33,447 nt of DNA. Source: Phocaeicola sp. GTDB taxonomy: Bacteria; Bacteroidota; Bacteroidia; Bacteroidales; Bacteroidaceae. Under the pieces are notes generated by a model, which saw only the letters and a list, made by a program, of their open reading frames with translations, had not been told where the DNA came from and did not search any database. Below are positions 1 through 8,217 of the stretch, piece after piece. Position numbers and translations under genes: made by a program. Location: NCBI GenBank assembly GCA_029257865.1, contig JARIAN010000127.1, positions 1-33,447 of the forward strand, given 5' to 3'. Each line of letters begins with the position of its first letter. Within the stretch, counting starts at the first letter, position 1.

Positions 1-320
1 CCTCTAAAATCTACTTCCATCTTGGCAGAAGTCTTGGCATTGAATATACCCGGACCTTGCACATCCACACCTATACGTGAATAGAGCATATAGAAGTTGC
101 CATCGGCCACCTTGTTCAAATCCTTTCCTGTCGGATCAAGCTGTTTGTCTAACGGATACATGTAAAACAAACCGTCTACACTTTCAGAATTCGCACGAGT
201 ATTGTAGAACAAATCAGTACGAATCTGTCCATAAAACTTATATTCAAATCCTCTTTTCTGTGCAAAGAGTGTTCCTGCGGCACTTATCAACAAGGCACCT
301 AGCATAAAAAGTTTCTTCAT
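1..320 (-). CDS. Outer-membrane porin-like protein, N-terminal part (cut by window edge)
   Basis: The first 106 residues of an exported protein are present; the rest lies beyond the left edge. The start is the ATG at 320-318, followed by a clear signal peptide (MKKLFMLGALLISAAGTLFAQ, cleavage expected after FA-Q). The mature part begins KRGFEYKFYGQIRTDLFYN, and alternating aromatic and polar residues such as FYMLYSRIGVD and AKTSAKMEVDF look like the first strands of a beta-barrel. This resembles DcaP-like or porin-family proteins of Bacteroidota. The barrel nature is inferred and no substrate can be named. It is 81 bp downstream of the MutS-like gene on the same strand but has its own promoter match at 349-356. 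Confidence 0.65.
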   Translation of the reverse strand, partial: MKKLFMLGALLISAAGTLFAQKRGFEYKFYGQIRTDLFYNTRANSESVDGLFYMYPLDKQLDPTGKDLNKVADGNFYMLYSRIGVDVQGPGIFNAKTSAKMEVDFR

Positions 321-348
321 CTTTTTTCCTTTCTTAATAATTCCTCCG

Positions 349-356
349 CAAAATTA
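349..356 (-). promoter_or_regulatory. -7 promoter element for the porin-like gene
   Basis: The minus strand reads TAATTTTG, an exact match to the Bacteroidetes -7 consensus TAnnTTTG. It would start transcription about 20-25 bases before the ATG at 320. No clear -33 TTTG is visible. Confidence 0.5.
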
Positions 357-401
357 ATGATTTTTATCTATTTGTCCGATTATTTCTTTCCCCTTTTAGC
401 T

Positions 402-2222
402 TTAAAGAGACATTTCTACTTCTTCATCCATCACTATTCCCATCTTCTTCATCAGAAAACAAGCATTCATGTTTTGGGCAATCCCTTCACGCATCTTGTA
501 GCTGAATGAGAGTTCGTTATCTTTAATGTCTGCTTCAAAGCAATAATTCTTTATCTGCCCCGGAAAATGATTCACCAGTTCACCCAACAGCAAATCATGT
601 GTGGCAATGATACCGTTGGCCTTCAACAGCATAAACTGACGAATCAAGCTGAACGAACCTTTCTGCTTGTCGGCCGAATTGGTCCCTTTCAAAATCTCAT
701 CCAATATGATAAACAACTCCTCCCCCCGGTTCAGTCGCTCTATGACACGCTGCAGCCTCTTTAATTCCGCAAAGAAATAAGACTCATTGTCGGAAAGTGA
801 ATCAGAAGTACGCAGGCTGGTTATCAGTTGAGAGGGGTAAACCTTCAACTTCCGGCAACAGACAGGCATCCCCATACAAGCCAGCAGATAATTGATACCA
901 ATCGTACGCAGATAGGTGCTCTTGCCTGCCATATTGGCTCCCGTAACAATCAAGAAATATGGACGAGACGGGATAACAGCATCATTTTTTACACATTGCT
1001 CCACCGGCATCAGCGGATGTCCCATCTCTACGGCTTCAAAACAAAACGGACAATCGGATATCTCCGGATATACATAGTCGGAATGATTGAAGGAAAAGGT
1101 TGCCAGCGAGCACAAAGCGTCCACCTCTCCTACACTCTGCAACCATACTTGCAGGTATTTACCATATTTGTCTTTCCAACGTTCAATGCGTACCATCTGG
1201 CGCAACTGGAAGAAAAGACTTCCTTCCAGAATTACATAAAGCAACTGATTGTTCCGCAGGTCCATCCGGTCCAACTCTTTTGTCAAGGCATTGAGAGCAT
1301 CTGACGGCGATTTCCCTTCAATATTCAGCTTTTGGCTCAGTTCTTTGATTTCTTCCGACTCCCATTGCTGTCCTTGTATCAAGGAGATGAGTTTGGCATA
1401 TACACTCAACACACCAAGTTTTTGATGATATTCGTCTTGCAACACAGTAGCACGTTGTATCACACTGAAACTTAAAATGACAAATAAAGAAAAGAGAAAG
1501 CCAAACCAACTTAAAGAAATCCATCCCATAACACCAGCTAAAAGTGCTACCAAGTTGACTAACGGCACACCTGCCAATACAATCTTTACCCAAAGCAACT
1601 TACTCAGTTTGCTCTCCTTAGTCATCCAACGGATAATATCCTCCACATCGTTCTCCTTGCCAGGGCGCATCAGTCCGGTAATGGCAAAACGAAGCCGGAA
1701 ATCATTTTTCCCACTCAATTCCTCCACTGCCCGCTGCCTGCGCAGTATGGTCGACTTGTCTTTCAGATGTTCTTGCATCCAATGCGCCAATGTAATTTTC
1801 CCGACATGAGTACAAGTGCGGTTTACAGCCTGAAACAAAGACTTCCGCCCAAACAAGTCCAAGTCATACGAATATAAATGCGCTGGATTAATAAATTCTT
1901 TCCCTTCATCAAAATCAGAAAAGTCATGTTCCAGACCTTTCAATTCTTTCTCCAGCACTTCTTTCTGAATTTCCAACCATTGCTTTTCCATAAAAAAATG
2001 ACTGTGCAACTTAACCATCAGCAAAAAAGGCAACACAGTTACCGTCAATACAGCCAATATGGCTTGCACCGTTTCTCCCCATAACCACACCATTGTAGCA
2101 ACAATTCCTACAAACAGAAGGAGTCTTGCCGCACTGATATAAGTTATGAACCTACTTACTTGCTGCAACTGGCCAATAGTATCTGCCAGTTTCTTTTCAT
2201 ACCACTCTCCTGAGTTTTTCAT
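402..2222 (-). CDS. Membrane-anchored MutS-like ATPase
   Basis: This 606-residue protein has a C-terminal MutS domain V ATPase. The Walker A is GANMAGKST (about 428-436), followed by TSDSLSDNESYFFAEL (about 472-487), the Walker B FIILDE (about 504-509) and the ATH motif (about 540). The MutS core and lever appear in shortened form, and there is no mismatch-recognition domain with the Phe-x-Glu motif of MutS1. Two hydrophobic pairs, about residues 30-70 and 209-255, should be transmembrane. It is therefore not the canonical mismatch-repair MutS. Such proteins are common in Bacteroidota, but their role is not established as far as I know. The start is the ATG at 2222, after a weak -7-like TATCTTCG (2302-2309, minus). 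The family call is firm; the function is open. Confidence 0.85.
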   Translation of the reverse strand: MKNSGEWYEKKLADTIGQLQQVSRFITYISAARLLLFVGIVATMVWLWGETVQAILAVLTVTVLPFLLMVKLHSHFFMEKQWLEIQKEVLEKELKGLEHDFSDFDEGKEFINPAHLYSYDLDLFGRKSLFQAVNRTCTHVGKITLAHWMQEHLKDKSTILRRQRAVEELSGKNDFRLRFAITGLMRPGKENDVEDIIRWMTKESKLSKLLWVKIVLAGVPLVNLVALLAGVMGWISLSWFGFLFSLFVILSFSVIQRATVLQDEYHQKLGVLSVYAKLISLIQGQQWESEEIKELSQKLNIEGKSPSDALNALTKELDRMDLRNNQLLYVILEGSLFFQLRQMVRIERWKDKYGKYLQVWLQSVGEVDALCSLATFSFNHSDYVYPEISDCPFCFEAVEMGHPLMPVEQCVKNDAVIPSRPYFLIVTGANMAGKSTYLRTIGINYLLACMGMPVCCRKLKVYPSQLITSLRTSDSLSDNESYFFAELKRLQRVIERLNRGEELFIILDEILKGTNSADKQKGSFSLIRQFMLLKANGIIATHDLLLGELVNHFPGQIKNYCFEADIKDNELSFSYKMREGIAQNMNACFLMKKMGIVMDEEVEMSL

Positions 2223-2428
2223 TCCATCCTTGTTTTAAATAATTATAAGCTAACCTGCAATACATATACCAGTACTTTCATCCTGTTTTTCAAGCAGATT
2301 GCGAAGATAATACATTTCCATAATCTCCAGACTCCTTGAATAATCTTTTGCTCCATTTTATCAGAAATATCCAAGAAAAAAGGCAGAAAAAGTAATAAAT
2401 TGACTATCTGTCTTATGTAAATAAAGTG

Positions 2429-2436
2429 TAAGTTTG
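2429..2436 (+). promoter_or_regulatory. -7 promoter element for the PagL-like gene
   Basis: TAAGTTTG matches TAnnTTTG exactly and lies 24 bases before the ATG at 2460, giving a leader of roughly 20 nt. The -33 region is not convincing. Confidence 0.5.
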
Positions 2437-2459
2437 TATACCTTATTAAATACATCAAT

Positions 2460-3674
2460 ATGAAAAGCCATTCTATCCCAAACAGATTATTCACAGCACT
2501 GATTTCCATGTTGTGCTTCATTTCTGACGGATATGGCAGTCCTAACGACAGTATACCCCAGAAAATCATCCATCTGATAGGAGCAGACTTCAAACCAGGT
2601 TATATATTCCCAACTCATAATTTCCTCAAAGGAGTCAACCTTGCCCATAAACCCATCCACACTACCCTGTCAGGGTATTTGAAATATGGATTTCAATTTT
2701 CTCCAACAACACGACTGGGACAAGAATACCCGCATACAATACAAGGTATCGGAGTAGGCTACAATACTTTCCTGAACAGCAAAGAAGTTGGCAACCCTAT
2801 TTCAGTCTACGCTTTTCAGTCATCACGTATCGCACAATTCTCACCCAACCTGTCACTAGATTATGAATGGAACTTCGGTGCTTCTTTTGGATGGAAAAAA
2901 GCCGATAAAGATACAAATCCATACAATCGGGTAGTGGGCTCGAAAATCAATGCCTACATCCACCTGAACTTTTTGCTCAACTGGAAAATTTCTGCCAATA
3001 CATATCTACGTGGAGGTATCGGAGCCACTCATTTCTCAAACGGAAACACCAATTATCCTAATTCAGGCATCAATGTATTGATTGGAAATTTTGGATTCAT
3101 CCATTTTTTCGGAAAAGAAGAAAACCTCAAGCTATCCAAACCTTATCTGAAGCATCCTCCATTCAAACGCCATATCAGCTACGACCTCATTGTCTATGGA
3201 GCAAAGAAAAAAAGCGGAAAGATTCCCAACAAGAACAATCCACTGGTAATTCCCGGAGCTTTTGCCGTAGCCGGACTGAACTTCAATCCGCTCTATAACT
3301 TCAACCGATATTTTCGTGCCGGCTTATCTCTTGATGCACAATATGACGAAAGCGGGAATATATGGGAGCACTTGGCCAATGAAAGTCTTCCCTCCAATCC
3401 TGAAGATCTAAGATTCTATCACCCTCAATTTAAAGAACAATTCTCGATAGGGCTCTCTCTTAGAGCTGAATTTGTGATGCCTATCTTTTCTATCAACTGG
3501 GGTATTGGACGAAAATTCATCTATAAAAGCCACGACGCTGTATTTTATCAGATTTTCGTACTCAAGACAAATCTCACCAAACATTTGTTCTTGCATACTG
3601 GATACCAATTGTTCCGTTTTAAAGATCCGAACAACTTGATGCTGGGAATAGGCTGGCACTTCAACGGAAGATAA
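2460..3674 (+). CDS. PagL-like acyloxyacyl hydrolase (lipid A 3-O-deacylase family)
   Basis: This 404-residue exported protein has a signal peptide ending near residue 26 (MLCFISDGYGS). The middle carries the PagL active-site signature: GATHFSNGN places H191 and S193 in the His-x-Ser arrangement of PagL, after beta-strand-rich sequence (IQGIGVGYNTF, LSLDYEWNFGASFGW). Known PagL enzymes sit in the outer membrane and remove the 3-O-linked acyl chain from lipid A. Proteins of this length are common in Bacteroidota and carry a C-terminal extension (about residues 220-404) that also looks barrel-like and ends in GIGWHFNGR. It is divergent from the MutS-like gene. The family call is good; activity on lipid A is inferred. 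The lipid A synthesis genes lie about 8 kb away. Confidence 0.8.
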   Translation: MKSHSIPNRLFTALISMLCFISDGYGSPNDSIPQKIIHLIGADFKPGYIFPTHNFLKGVNLAHKPIHTTLSGYLKYGFQFSPTTRLGQEYPHTIQGIGVGYNTFLNSKEVGNPISVYAFQSSRIAQFSPNLSLDYEWNFGASFGWKKADKDTNPYNRVVGSKINAYIHLNFLLNWKISANTYLRGGIGATHFSNGNTNYPNSGINVLIGNFGFIHFFGKEENLKLSKPYLKHPPFKRHISYDLIVYGAKKKSGKIPNKNNPLVIPGAFAVAGLNFNPLYNFNRYFRAGLSLDAQYDESGNIWEHLANESLPSNPEDLRFYHPQFKEQFSIGLSLRAEFVMPIFSINWGIGRKFIYKSHDAVFYQIFVLKTNLTKHLFLHTGYQLFRFKDPNNLMLGIGWHFNGR

Positions 3675-3853
3675 AGTCCGGTTAACCATAAAAAAAGGAA
3701 TATGACAATGTATCAACCACATCGTACATATTCCCTTAACTGAAAAACTGCAATGACAAACCAAACAGGAAGACATTGCCTATGCCGAAAAGATATCCCT
3801 GAAGAACAAGACGCAATCCGTCATTTCTCTCCCTCGTATCAGCTTCAGGATAT

Positions 3854-3900
3854 AAAAAAGTTCCGGACTCAAGACAAGTACACTTAAATCCGGAACCTTT
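3854..3900 (-). terminator. Rho-independent terminator after the GH20 gene
   Basis: On the minus strand GTTCCGGA (3896-3889) pairs with TCCGGAAC (3867-3860) across a 21-nt loop and is followed by six T. It lies 20 bases past the GH20 stop. Confidence 0.75.
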
Positions 3901-3920
3901 TCCATTTTATAACTTACCGG

Positions 3921-5900
3921 TTATTTCACACGATAGTTGTACACCTTCAAGTTCTGAATCTTACTCTTGAACTGTCCGGCCTTTTCGAGCGGGAACACCA
4001 AAGTCTGCACATAACTCATCTTGTCTTTGCCTTCATTAAAATACAAAGTCTTTTTCTTCAATTCCGAAACCACCTTACCATTTACCTTCATCACGGTTTC
4101 ATTTTGGTCGCCGCTGATTTCAATATGTGCTTTTTCTCCGTTGTACAAACGATATTCAAAAGAATTAAGATATCCGTCACGAGCAAATCCCCAGCGTCCA
4201 CTTACCGGGTCTGAAAGATATACCACAGCATTTGGAGAACGGAACAGTTCGGTGCCTTTAGCCTCATCGGCAGCTTCAATATCGAAAGATATGGTATATC
4301 CATAACCGATTTCAGCATACGGCAACTCCATGCCCGGAGTCACGGCAGCAGCTTCATACACCACCTTAGGTTCGTTGCCGATTCTGCCCAGTAGGTTCAC
4401 GGCAGGACCTTCGCTCAAGGCCAGTCTCTTCACATCAAATTCAGCAAAATCCATTGTAGGATTTGCACCGGTCCACATCTTTACAGCCAATGTCTGCAAA
4501 GCCGGGAAAGTACGGTGATGAATGTCTTTCACTGAAATTCCATTGCCCACATGGTCGTTCCATACAGCAAACATCCCTCCCAGGATGGCAGGATCTTTTT
4601 CCTGGAACACCTCTTTACCTACATGGGCAGGAGTCCACTCCTTATAAAGGAAAGAAGTATTCAGATAATCGTAGTAATATCCGGCAGCCGGCACAATATA
4701 CAGAAACCCATCAGGAATACTTATCAGCTTATACCCCTGCTTTACCATCTCCTTCGGTTCGGCATAACCGTTATACCATGCCCCCATGATTACGTTATCC
4801 GATTTCACTTTAGTTTCACCATTGGCATGAGTAAGTGCTCCCCATACACAAGCCTGCTTGCCGTAGCTTTCTACCAACTTGATGTAACGGTCGGTAAACT
4901 CACGGAACTTCTCTACCACTTTCTGGTCCTTGTTTGAATATTCATCGGTTCCGATATGCACTTTTTCTCCACAGAACACCGGATTTTCACCTTCCAGGTA
5001 TTCCTTGAACAATCCGTCCATGAAACGGTAGGTTTCCGGATTGAACAAATCCAAATGGTCCATACCATACTCCTTGCTACCAATTTCAGGTTTATACTGA
5101 GTAAAAGCCAATGTATGAGCCGGAGCATCTATTTCCGGAATGATTTCCACGAACTGAGCGGCAGCATCCTTCTGGAAATCCACAAACTCTTTCTTGGTAT
5201 AATATCCATCGCGTGCTGTCAACCCCGGATAAGTATCACACTCCAGGCGGAAAGCCGAATAAGTCTTGTCCCAGTCATGGCTCCAATACTGCTTAAAGCC
5301 ATTATCGTTAAGATGCACCTGAAGGGTATTCAGCTTATAGTAAGACATGATTTTCACCAAATCTTTCAGATAGTTCATCGGAATAAACTTACGTCCGCAG
5401 TCCATCATAAAGCCACGCAATCCATAATCCGGATAGTCACGCAGTGCACCTTTTGGAAGTGCACGTTCGGCATGCTGTTCCGACATCTGCAACAAAGTAC
5501 GGGTACTCCAGTAAAGTCCGGTGGCAGTAGGTGCAGTAGCTGTCACCTCTTTGGCTACGGAAATGGCATATCCTTCCTTACCCAGTTGCTTGTCTTTTTT
5601 CAATTTCAACACAAAGTCACCTTCCGAAGCCTTACCGGATACCACCTCCAACTTCTTGCCAAACATCTGCTCATAGTCGGCGGCAAAAGCGCATGCCACA
5701 CGCAGCACATCTTTATTCTTGGCATCACAAACCACCTTGGCCTGCCCTCCAGGAACAAATTCGCCCGACTTACCTTTCCACTCTTTCAGTTCGGGAATTA
5801 CAAACGGCTTAGGATTTTGTGCAAATGCTGCACACCCGATAAGCAGAAACAAGAATAACGACAACTGCTTTCTCAAAAAACGATTCTTTTTTAATTTCAT
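3921..5900 (-). CDS. Secreted beta-N-acetylhexosaminidase, GH20 family
   Basis: This 659-residue protein starts with a signal peptide (LSLFLFLLIGCAAFAQ, to about residue 28). An N-terminal GH20b-like domain (about 30-155) leads into the GH20 barrel from DYPDYGLRGFMMDCGRKF (about 155). The catalytic acid pair is in VHIGTDEY (D319-E320), with the usual HLND (about 196) and PEIDAPAH (about 255) motifs. A C-terminal beta-rich module follows from about residue 530 and could be a carbohydrate-binding or concanavalin-like domain. The enzyme should remove terminal GlcNAc or GalNAc from host or dietary glycans in the periplasm or at the surface. It is a single-gene unit with its own terminator; no SusC/D partner is adjacent. 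The family usually has HxGGDE, and here the second Gly is Thr. Confidence 0.92.
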   Translation of the reverse strand: MKLKKNRFLRKQLSLFLFLLIGCAAFAQNPKPFVIPELKEWKGKSGEFVPGGQAKVVCDAKNKDVLRVACAFAADYEQMFGKKLEVVSGKASEGDFVLKLKKDKQLGKEGYAISVAKEVTATAPTATGLYWSTRTLLQMSEQHAERALPKGALRDYPDYGLRGFMMDCGRKFIPMNYLKDLVKIMSYYKLNTLQVHLNDNGFKQYWSHDWDKTYSAFRLECDTYPGLTARDGYYTKKEFVDFQKDAAAQFVEIIPEIDAPAHTLAFTQYKPEIGSKEYGMDHLDLFNPETYRFMDGLFKEYLEGENPVFCGEKVHIGTDEYSNKDQKVVEKFREFTDRYIKLVESYGKQACVWGALTHANGETKVKSDNVIMGAWYNGYAEPKEMVKQGYKLISIPDGFLYIVPAAGYYYDYLNTSFLYKEWTPAHVGKEVFQEKDPAILGGMFAVWNDHVGNGISVKDIHHRTFPALQTLAVKMWTGANPTMDFAEFDVKRLALSEGPAVNLLGRIGNEPKVVYEAAAVTPGMELPYAEIGYGYTISFDIEAADEAKGTELFRSPNAVVYLSDPVSGRWGFARDGYLNSFEYRLYNGEKAHIEISGDQNETVMKVNGKVVSELKKKTLYFNEGKDKMSYVQTLVFPLEKAGQFKSKIQNLKVYNYRVK

Positions 5901-5978
5901 AATATGATAAAGTTAATACAAAGCGATGAATGCGTCAAACACCCATCAAGTTATCTGTTTTCATAAAAATTGAAGTTG

Positions 5979-5986
5979 CAAAGTAA
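5979..5986 (-). promoter_or_regulatory. Possible -7 element for the GH20 gene
   Basis: The minus strand reads TTACTTTG followed by C, one mismatch from TAnnTTTG and identical to the element before rplS. It gives a leader of about 75 nt. The rest of 5901-6150 is AT-rich with no other feature seen. Confidence 0.3.
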
Positions 5987-6180
5987 ACAACATTTTTTTA
6001 TATTTCCATCTGAAACTTCATTTTTTCACCACCCAACTTTTATCTTTTTATACCGCACTCCCCTCCGTTTCACTTTTCTACCCAAAGATGCAAATAGCCA
6101 ACAGAATGACACGAAATAACATTTTTTTCAAAAAAAGCCACTGATAAAAAATGTTCATCCAGAAAAGGAAACGAATATTT

Positions 6181-6480
6181 ATGAGATATTCTGATGCATA
6201 TATACAAAATTTATACCGTCTTTTCATCATTGCCTGCGAATCTTGGAATCATTTTTCGGAAAATATGGAAGAATGTTCCCAAAAATATACCGACAGTCTG
6301 ATTAAAATATATAGACGATCTCTTGAAAGAAAAATTTTCATTGGTCCAACCCTTGCAATTCAGGCTGTTTTCATGTGTATTTGCCTGTTGCTTGCCATAT
6401 ATATTTTTCACTCTATCACACTGGCAAACAATAAGATAACCCCAATTCAGCTTCTCAGAAATCAAAAAATCGCCAACTGA
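6181..6480 (+). CDS. Small hypothetical protein with one membrane segment
   Basis: This is a 99-residue frame beginning MRYSDAYIQNLYRLF. An in-frame ATG at 6151 would add ten residues, but the purine stretch AGGAAACGAA lies before the 6181 ATG, so that start is preferred. An amphipathic, charged first half (about 1-55) is followed by one strong hydrophobic segment (AIQAVFMCICLLLAIYIF, about 59-76) and a short polar tail. No family is recognised. Codon use looks plausible, but there is no exact promoter match upstream and an overlapping antisense frame exists, so it may not be a gene. The closest promoter-like string is TATCTTTT near 6042. Confidence 0.35.
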   Translation: MRYSDAYIQNLYRLFIIACESWNHFSENMEECSQKYTDSLIKIYRRSLERKIFIGPTLAIQAVFMCICLLLAIYIFHSITLANNKITPIQLLRNQKIAN

Positions 6481-6621
6481 AGTCAATCCATCGGCAAAAT
6501 CAAGATTCTCAGACATCTGCTTTATCATTTTGACACTTTGCAAATTCCAGTTTTCCCCAATATCCCTGAAGGTTATCTGCAAAATCCCCCTTATCGCCCA
6601 AACGAATATTTATTTTTAAAT

Positions 6622-6629
6622 TATCTTTG
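6622..6629 (+). promoter_or_regulatory. -7 promoter element for the GHL10 gene
   Basis: TATCTTTG, followed by C, lies 17 bases before the ATG at 6647: an exact TAnnTTTG match in the classic position for a short leader. Confidence 0.6.
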
Positions 6630-6646
6630 CAGCAAATTAGACTTTT

Positions 6647-8176
6647 ATGCTTAAAAAACTCTTTATTATATTCGGACTTTTCTGGCTGAACACAAACCAA
6701 CACCTGCCAGCGAAAAATAAATATGAAATCAGAGCAACCTGGCTCACCACTCTAGGTGGAATGGACTGGCCTAGCTACAAGGCCCAAAGCGCTTCCGGGA
6801 TATCACGCCAACAAAAAGAACTCTGCAGCCAGCTTGACCAAATAAAAGCTACCGGACTGAACACCGTGCTTTTCCAAACCCGACTGAGAGGAGATGTAAT
6901 CTACCCCTCTCGCATCGAACCGTTCAGCGAATCACTGACCGGATACGAAGGGAAACGACCCGGATATGACCCCCTACAATTTGCAGTTGAGGAATGCCAT
7001 AAAAGAGGATTGGAAATCCATGCCTGGATAGTAACCATTCCTATCGGCAACCAACGGCAAGTACGGTTGTTGGGAAAGGAATCCGTCACCCGGAAAAAGC
7101 CACAAATATGCAAATTATACAAAGACTCCTGGTATCTAGACCCCGGCAACCCGCAAACCGACGACTATCTGGCCCACATCGTGAAAGAGATAGTAGGAAA
7201 CTATGACATCGACGGAGTTCATTTCGACTACATCCGATACCCGGAACACTGCACAACTTTTCCAGACAGAGATACCTTCGACAAATATGGCAAACACCAA
7301 GACAAAGCACAATGGCGGCGAAACAATATTACCCGTATTGTAAGACGCCTCTACCATGAAACTAAGCAGCTGAAACCCTGGGTGAAAGTGAGCAGTTCTC
7401 CTGTTGGGAAATACCGCGACACACGCCGCTATACTTCCAGAGGATGGAATGCATACGAAATAGTCTACCAAGACGCACAAGCATGGCTCAAGGAGGGAAT
7501 ACACGACGTATTGTTCCCGATGATGTATTTTCAAGGAAACAACTTCTACCCGTTCGCCCTTGACTGGATGGAGCATAAATACGGACGGTGGGTTGTACCC
7601 GGACTGGGCATTTATTTCCTCCATCCCAAAGAACAGGACTGGCCCGTTACCGAAATAATCCGCCAAATCCACTTCACCCGAGACACCGGATTAGACGGAC
7701 AAGCCTATTTCAGAAACTGGTTCCTGCTTAGCAACTTGAAAGGACTAACCGACCGGCTGAAGAACGATTTCTACCGCACTCCGGCAGCCGTTCCTCCTAT
7801 GACATGGCAAGACAGCATTCCTCCAACCGCACCCAGCAATCCGCAGTTTGTTTCACTGCGCAAAGGGGTAAAGCTCCGCTGGAATGCCCCACGCACCAAC
7901 GAAAAGCTATTTTACCGAATATATGCCTCTAATTCTTATCCGGTAGATATCAATCAGGCGGAAAACCTGATAGAAATACGAACCGATGCTACCGAATATA
8001 CCTTTACCCCGGAGTATATATGGCAGGAAAAAGCCTACTGGAGCGTCACAGCAGTAGACCGCTTCGGAAATGAGAGCATCCCACTGGAAATGAATCTCCC
8101 CATTTTTGAGATTCTAAAACAAGAAGGAACAAAAACATTGCAGAAAAACAATGGATATAAGCAGAATATTCGCTAA
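6647..8176 (+). CDS. Exported GHL10/DUF187-type glycoside hydrolase-like protein
   Basis: This 509-residue protein has an N-terminal signal sequence (LFIIFGLFWLN) without an obvious lipobox. The domain opens with the family hallmark EIRATWLTTLGGMDWPS (about 27-43). Barrel motifs follow: LNTVLFQTRLRGD (about 71-83), WYLDPGNP (about 162-169), DGVHFDYIRYP (about 189-199) and DVLFPMMYFQG (about 287-297). This matches the family 10-like group (YngK-type; PF02638). A fibronectin type III-like module follows (about 390-480), introduced by PPTAPSNPQF. Substrates are uncertain; peptidoglycan-like or bacterial glycans have been suggested for relatives. It sits 41 bp before purM, and a purM promoter match lies at its very end. 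Confidence 0.88.
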   Translation: MLKKLFIIFGLFWLNTNQHLPAKNKYEIRATWLTTLGGMDWPSYKAQSASGISRQQKELCSQLDQIKATGLNTVLFQTRLRGDVIYPSRIEPFSESLTGYEGKRPGYDPLQFAVEECHKRGLEIHAWIVTIPIGNQRQVRLLGKESVTRKKPQICKLYKDSWYLDPGNPQTDDYLAHIVKEIVGNYDIDGVHFDYIRYPEHCTTFPDRDTFDKYGKHQDKAQWRRNNITRIVRRLYHETKQLKPWVKVSSSPVGKYRDTRRYTSRGWNAYEIVYQDAQAWLKEGIHDVLFPMMYFQGNNFYPFALDWMEHKYGRWVVPGLGIYFLHPKEQDWPVTEIIRQIHFTRDTGLDGQAYFRNWFLLSNLKGLTDRLKNDFYRTPAAVPPMTWQDSIPPTAPSNPQFVSLRKGVKLRWNAPRTNEKLFYRIYASNSYPVDINQAENLIEIRTDATEYTFTPEYIWQEKAYWSVTAVDRFGNESIPLEMNLPIFEILKQEGTKTLQKNNGYKQNIR

Positions 8177-8181
8177 ATTTG
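8174..8181 (+). promoter_or_regulatory. -7 promoter element for purM
   Basis: TAAATTTG, followed by C, overlaps the stop codon of the preceding gene and lies 36 bases before the purM ATG at 8218. It argues against a TTG start at 8179. Confidence 0.45.
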
Positions 8182-8217
8182 CAACATCAATGGAAACAAA
8201 CAAACTTATTATATCTC

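Noticed and set aside
402-2222. Canonical mismatch repair MutS
   Set aside because: The mismatch-recognition domain is absent and transmembrane segments are present, so the classical gene name was not used.
3681-3740. Inverted repeat GGAATATG/CATATTCC with outer GTTAA/TTAAC after the PagL-like gene
   Set aside because: No T tract follows on the plus strand and the loop is loose, so I could not call it a terminator.
3743-3905. Open frames on the minus strand downstream of the GH20 gene, one ending GYLFGIGNVFLFG, another starting MEKVPDLSVLVLSP
   Set aside because: Both run through the terminator stem, lack a promoter, and neither has a supported start with family features. At most a remnant.
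6211-6582. 123-codon minus-strand frame opposite the small hypothetical gene
   Set aside because: No promoter and a protein without hydrophobic pattern or recognisable motif; likely the shadow of the plus-strand frame or non-coding.
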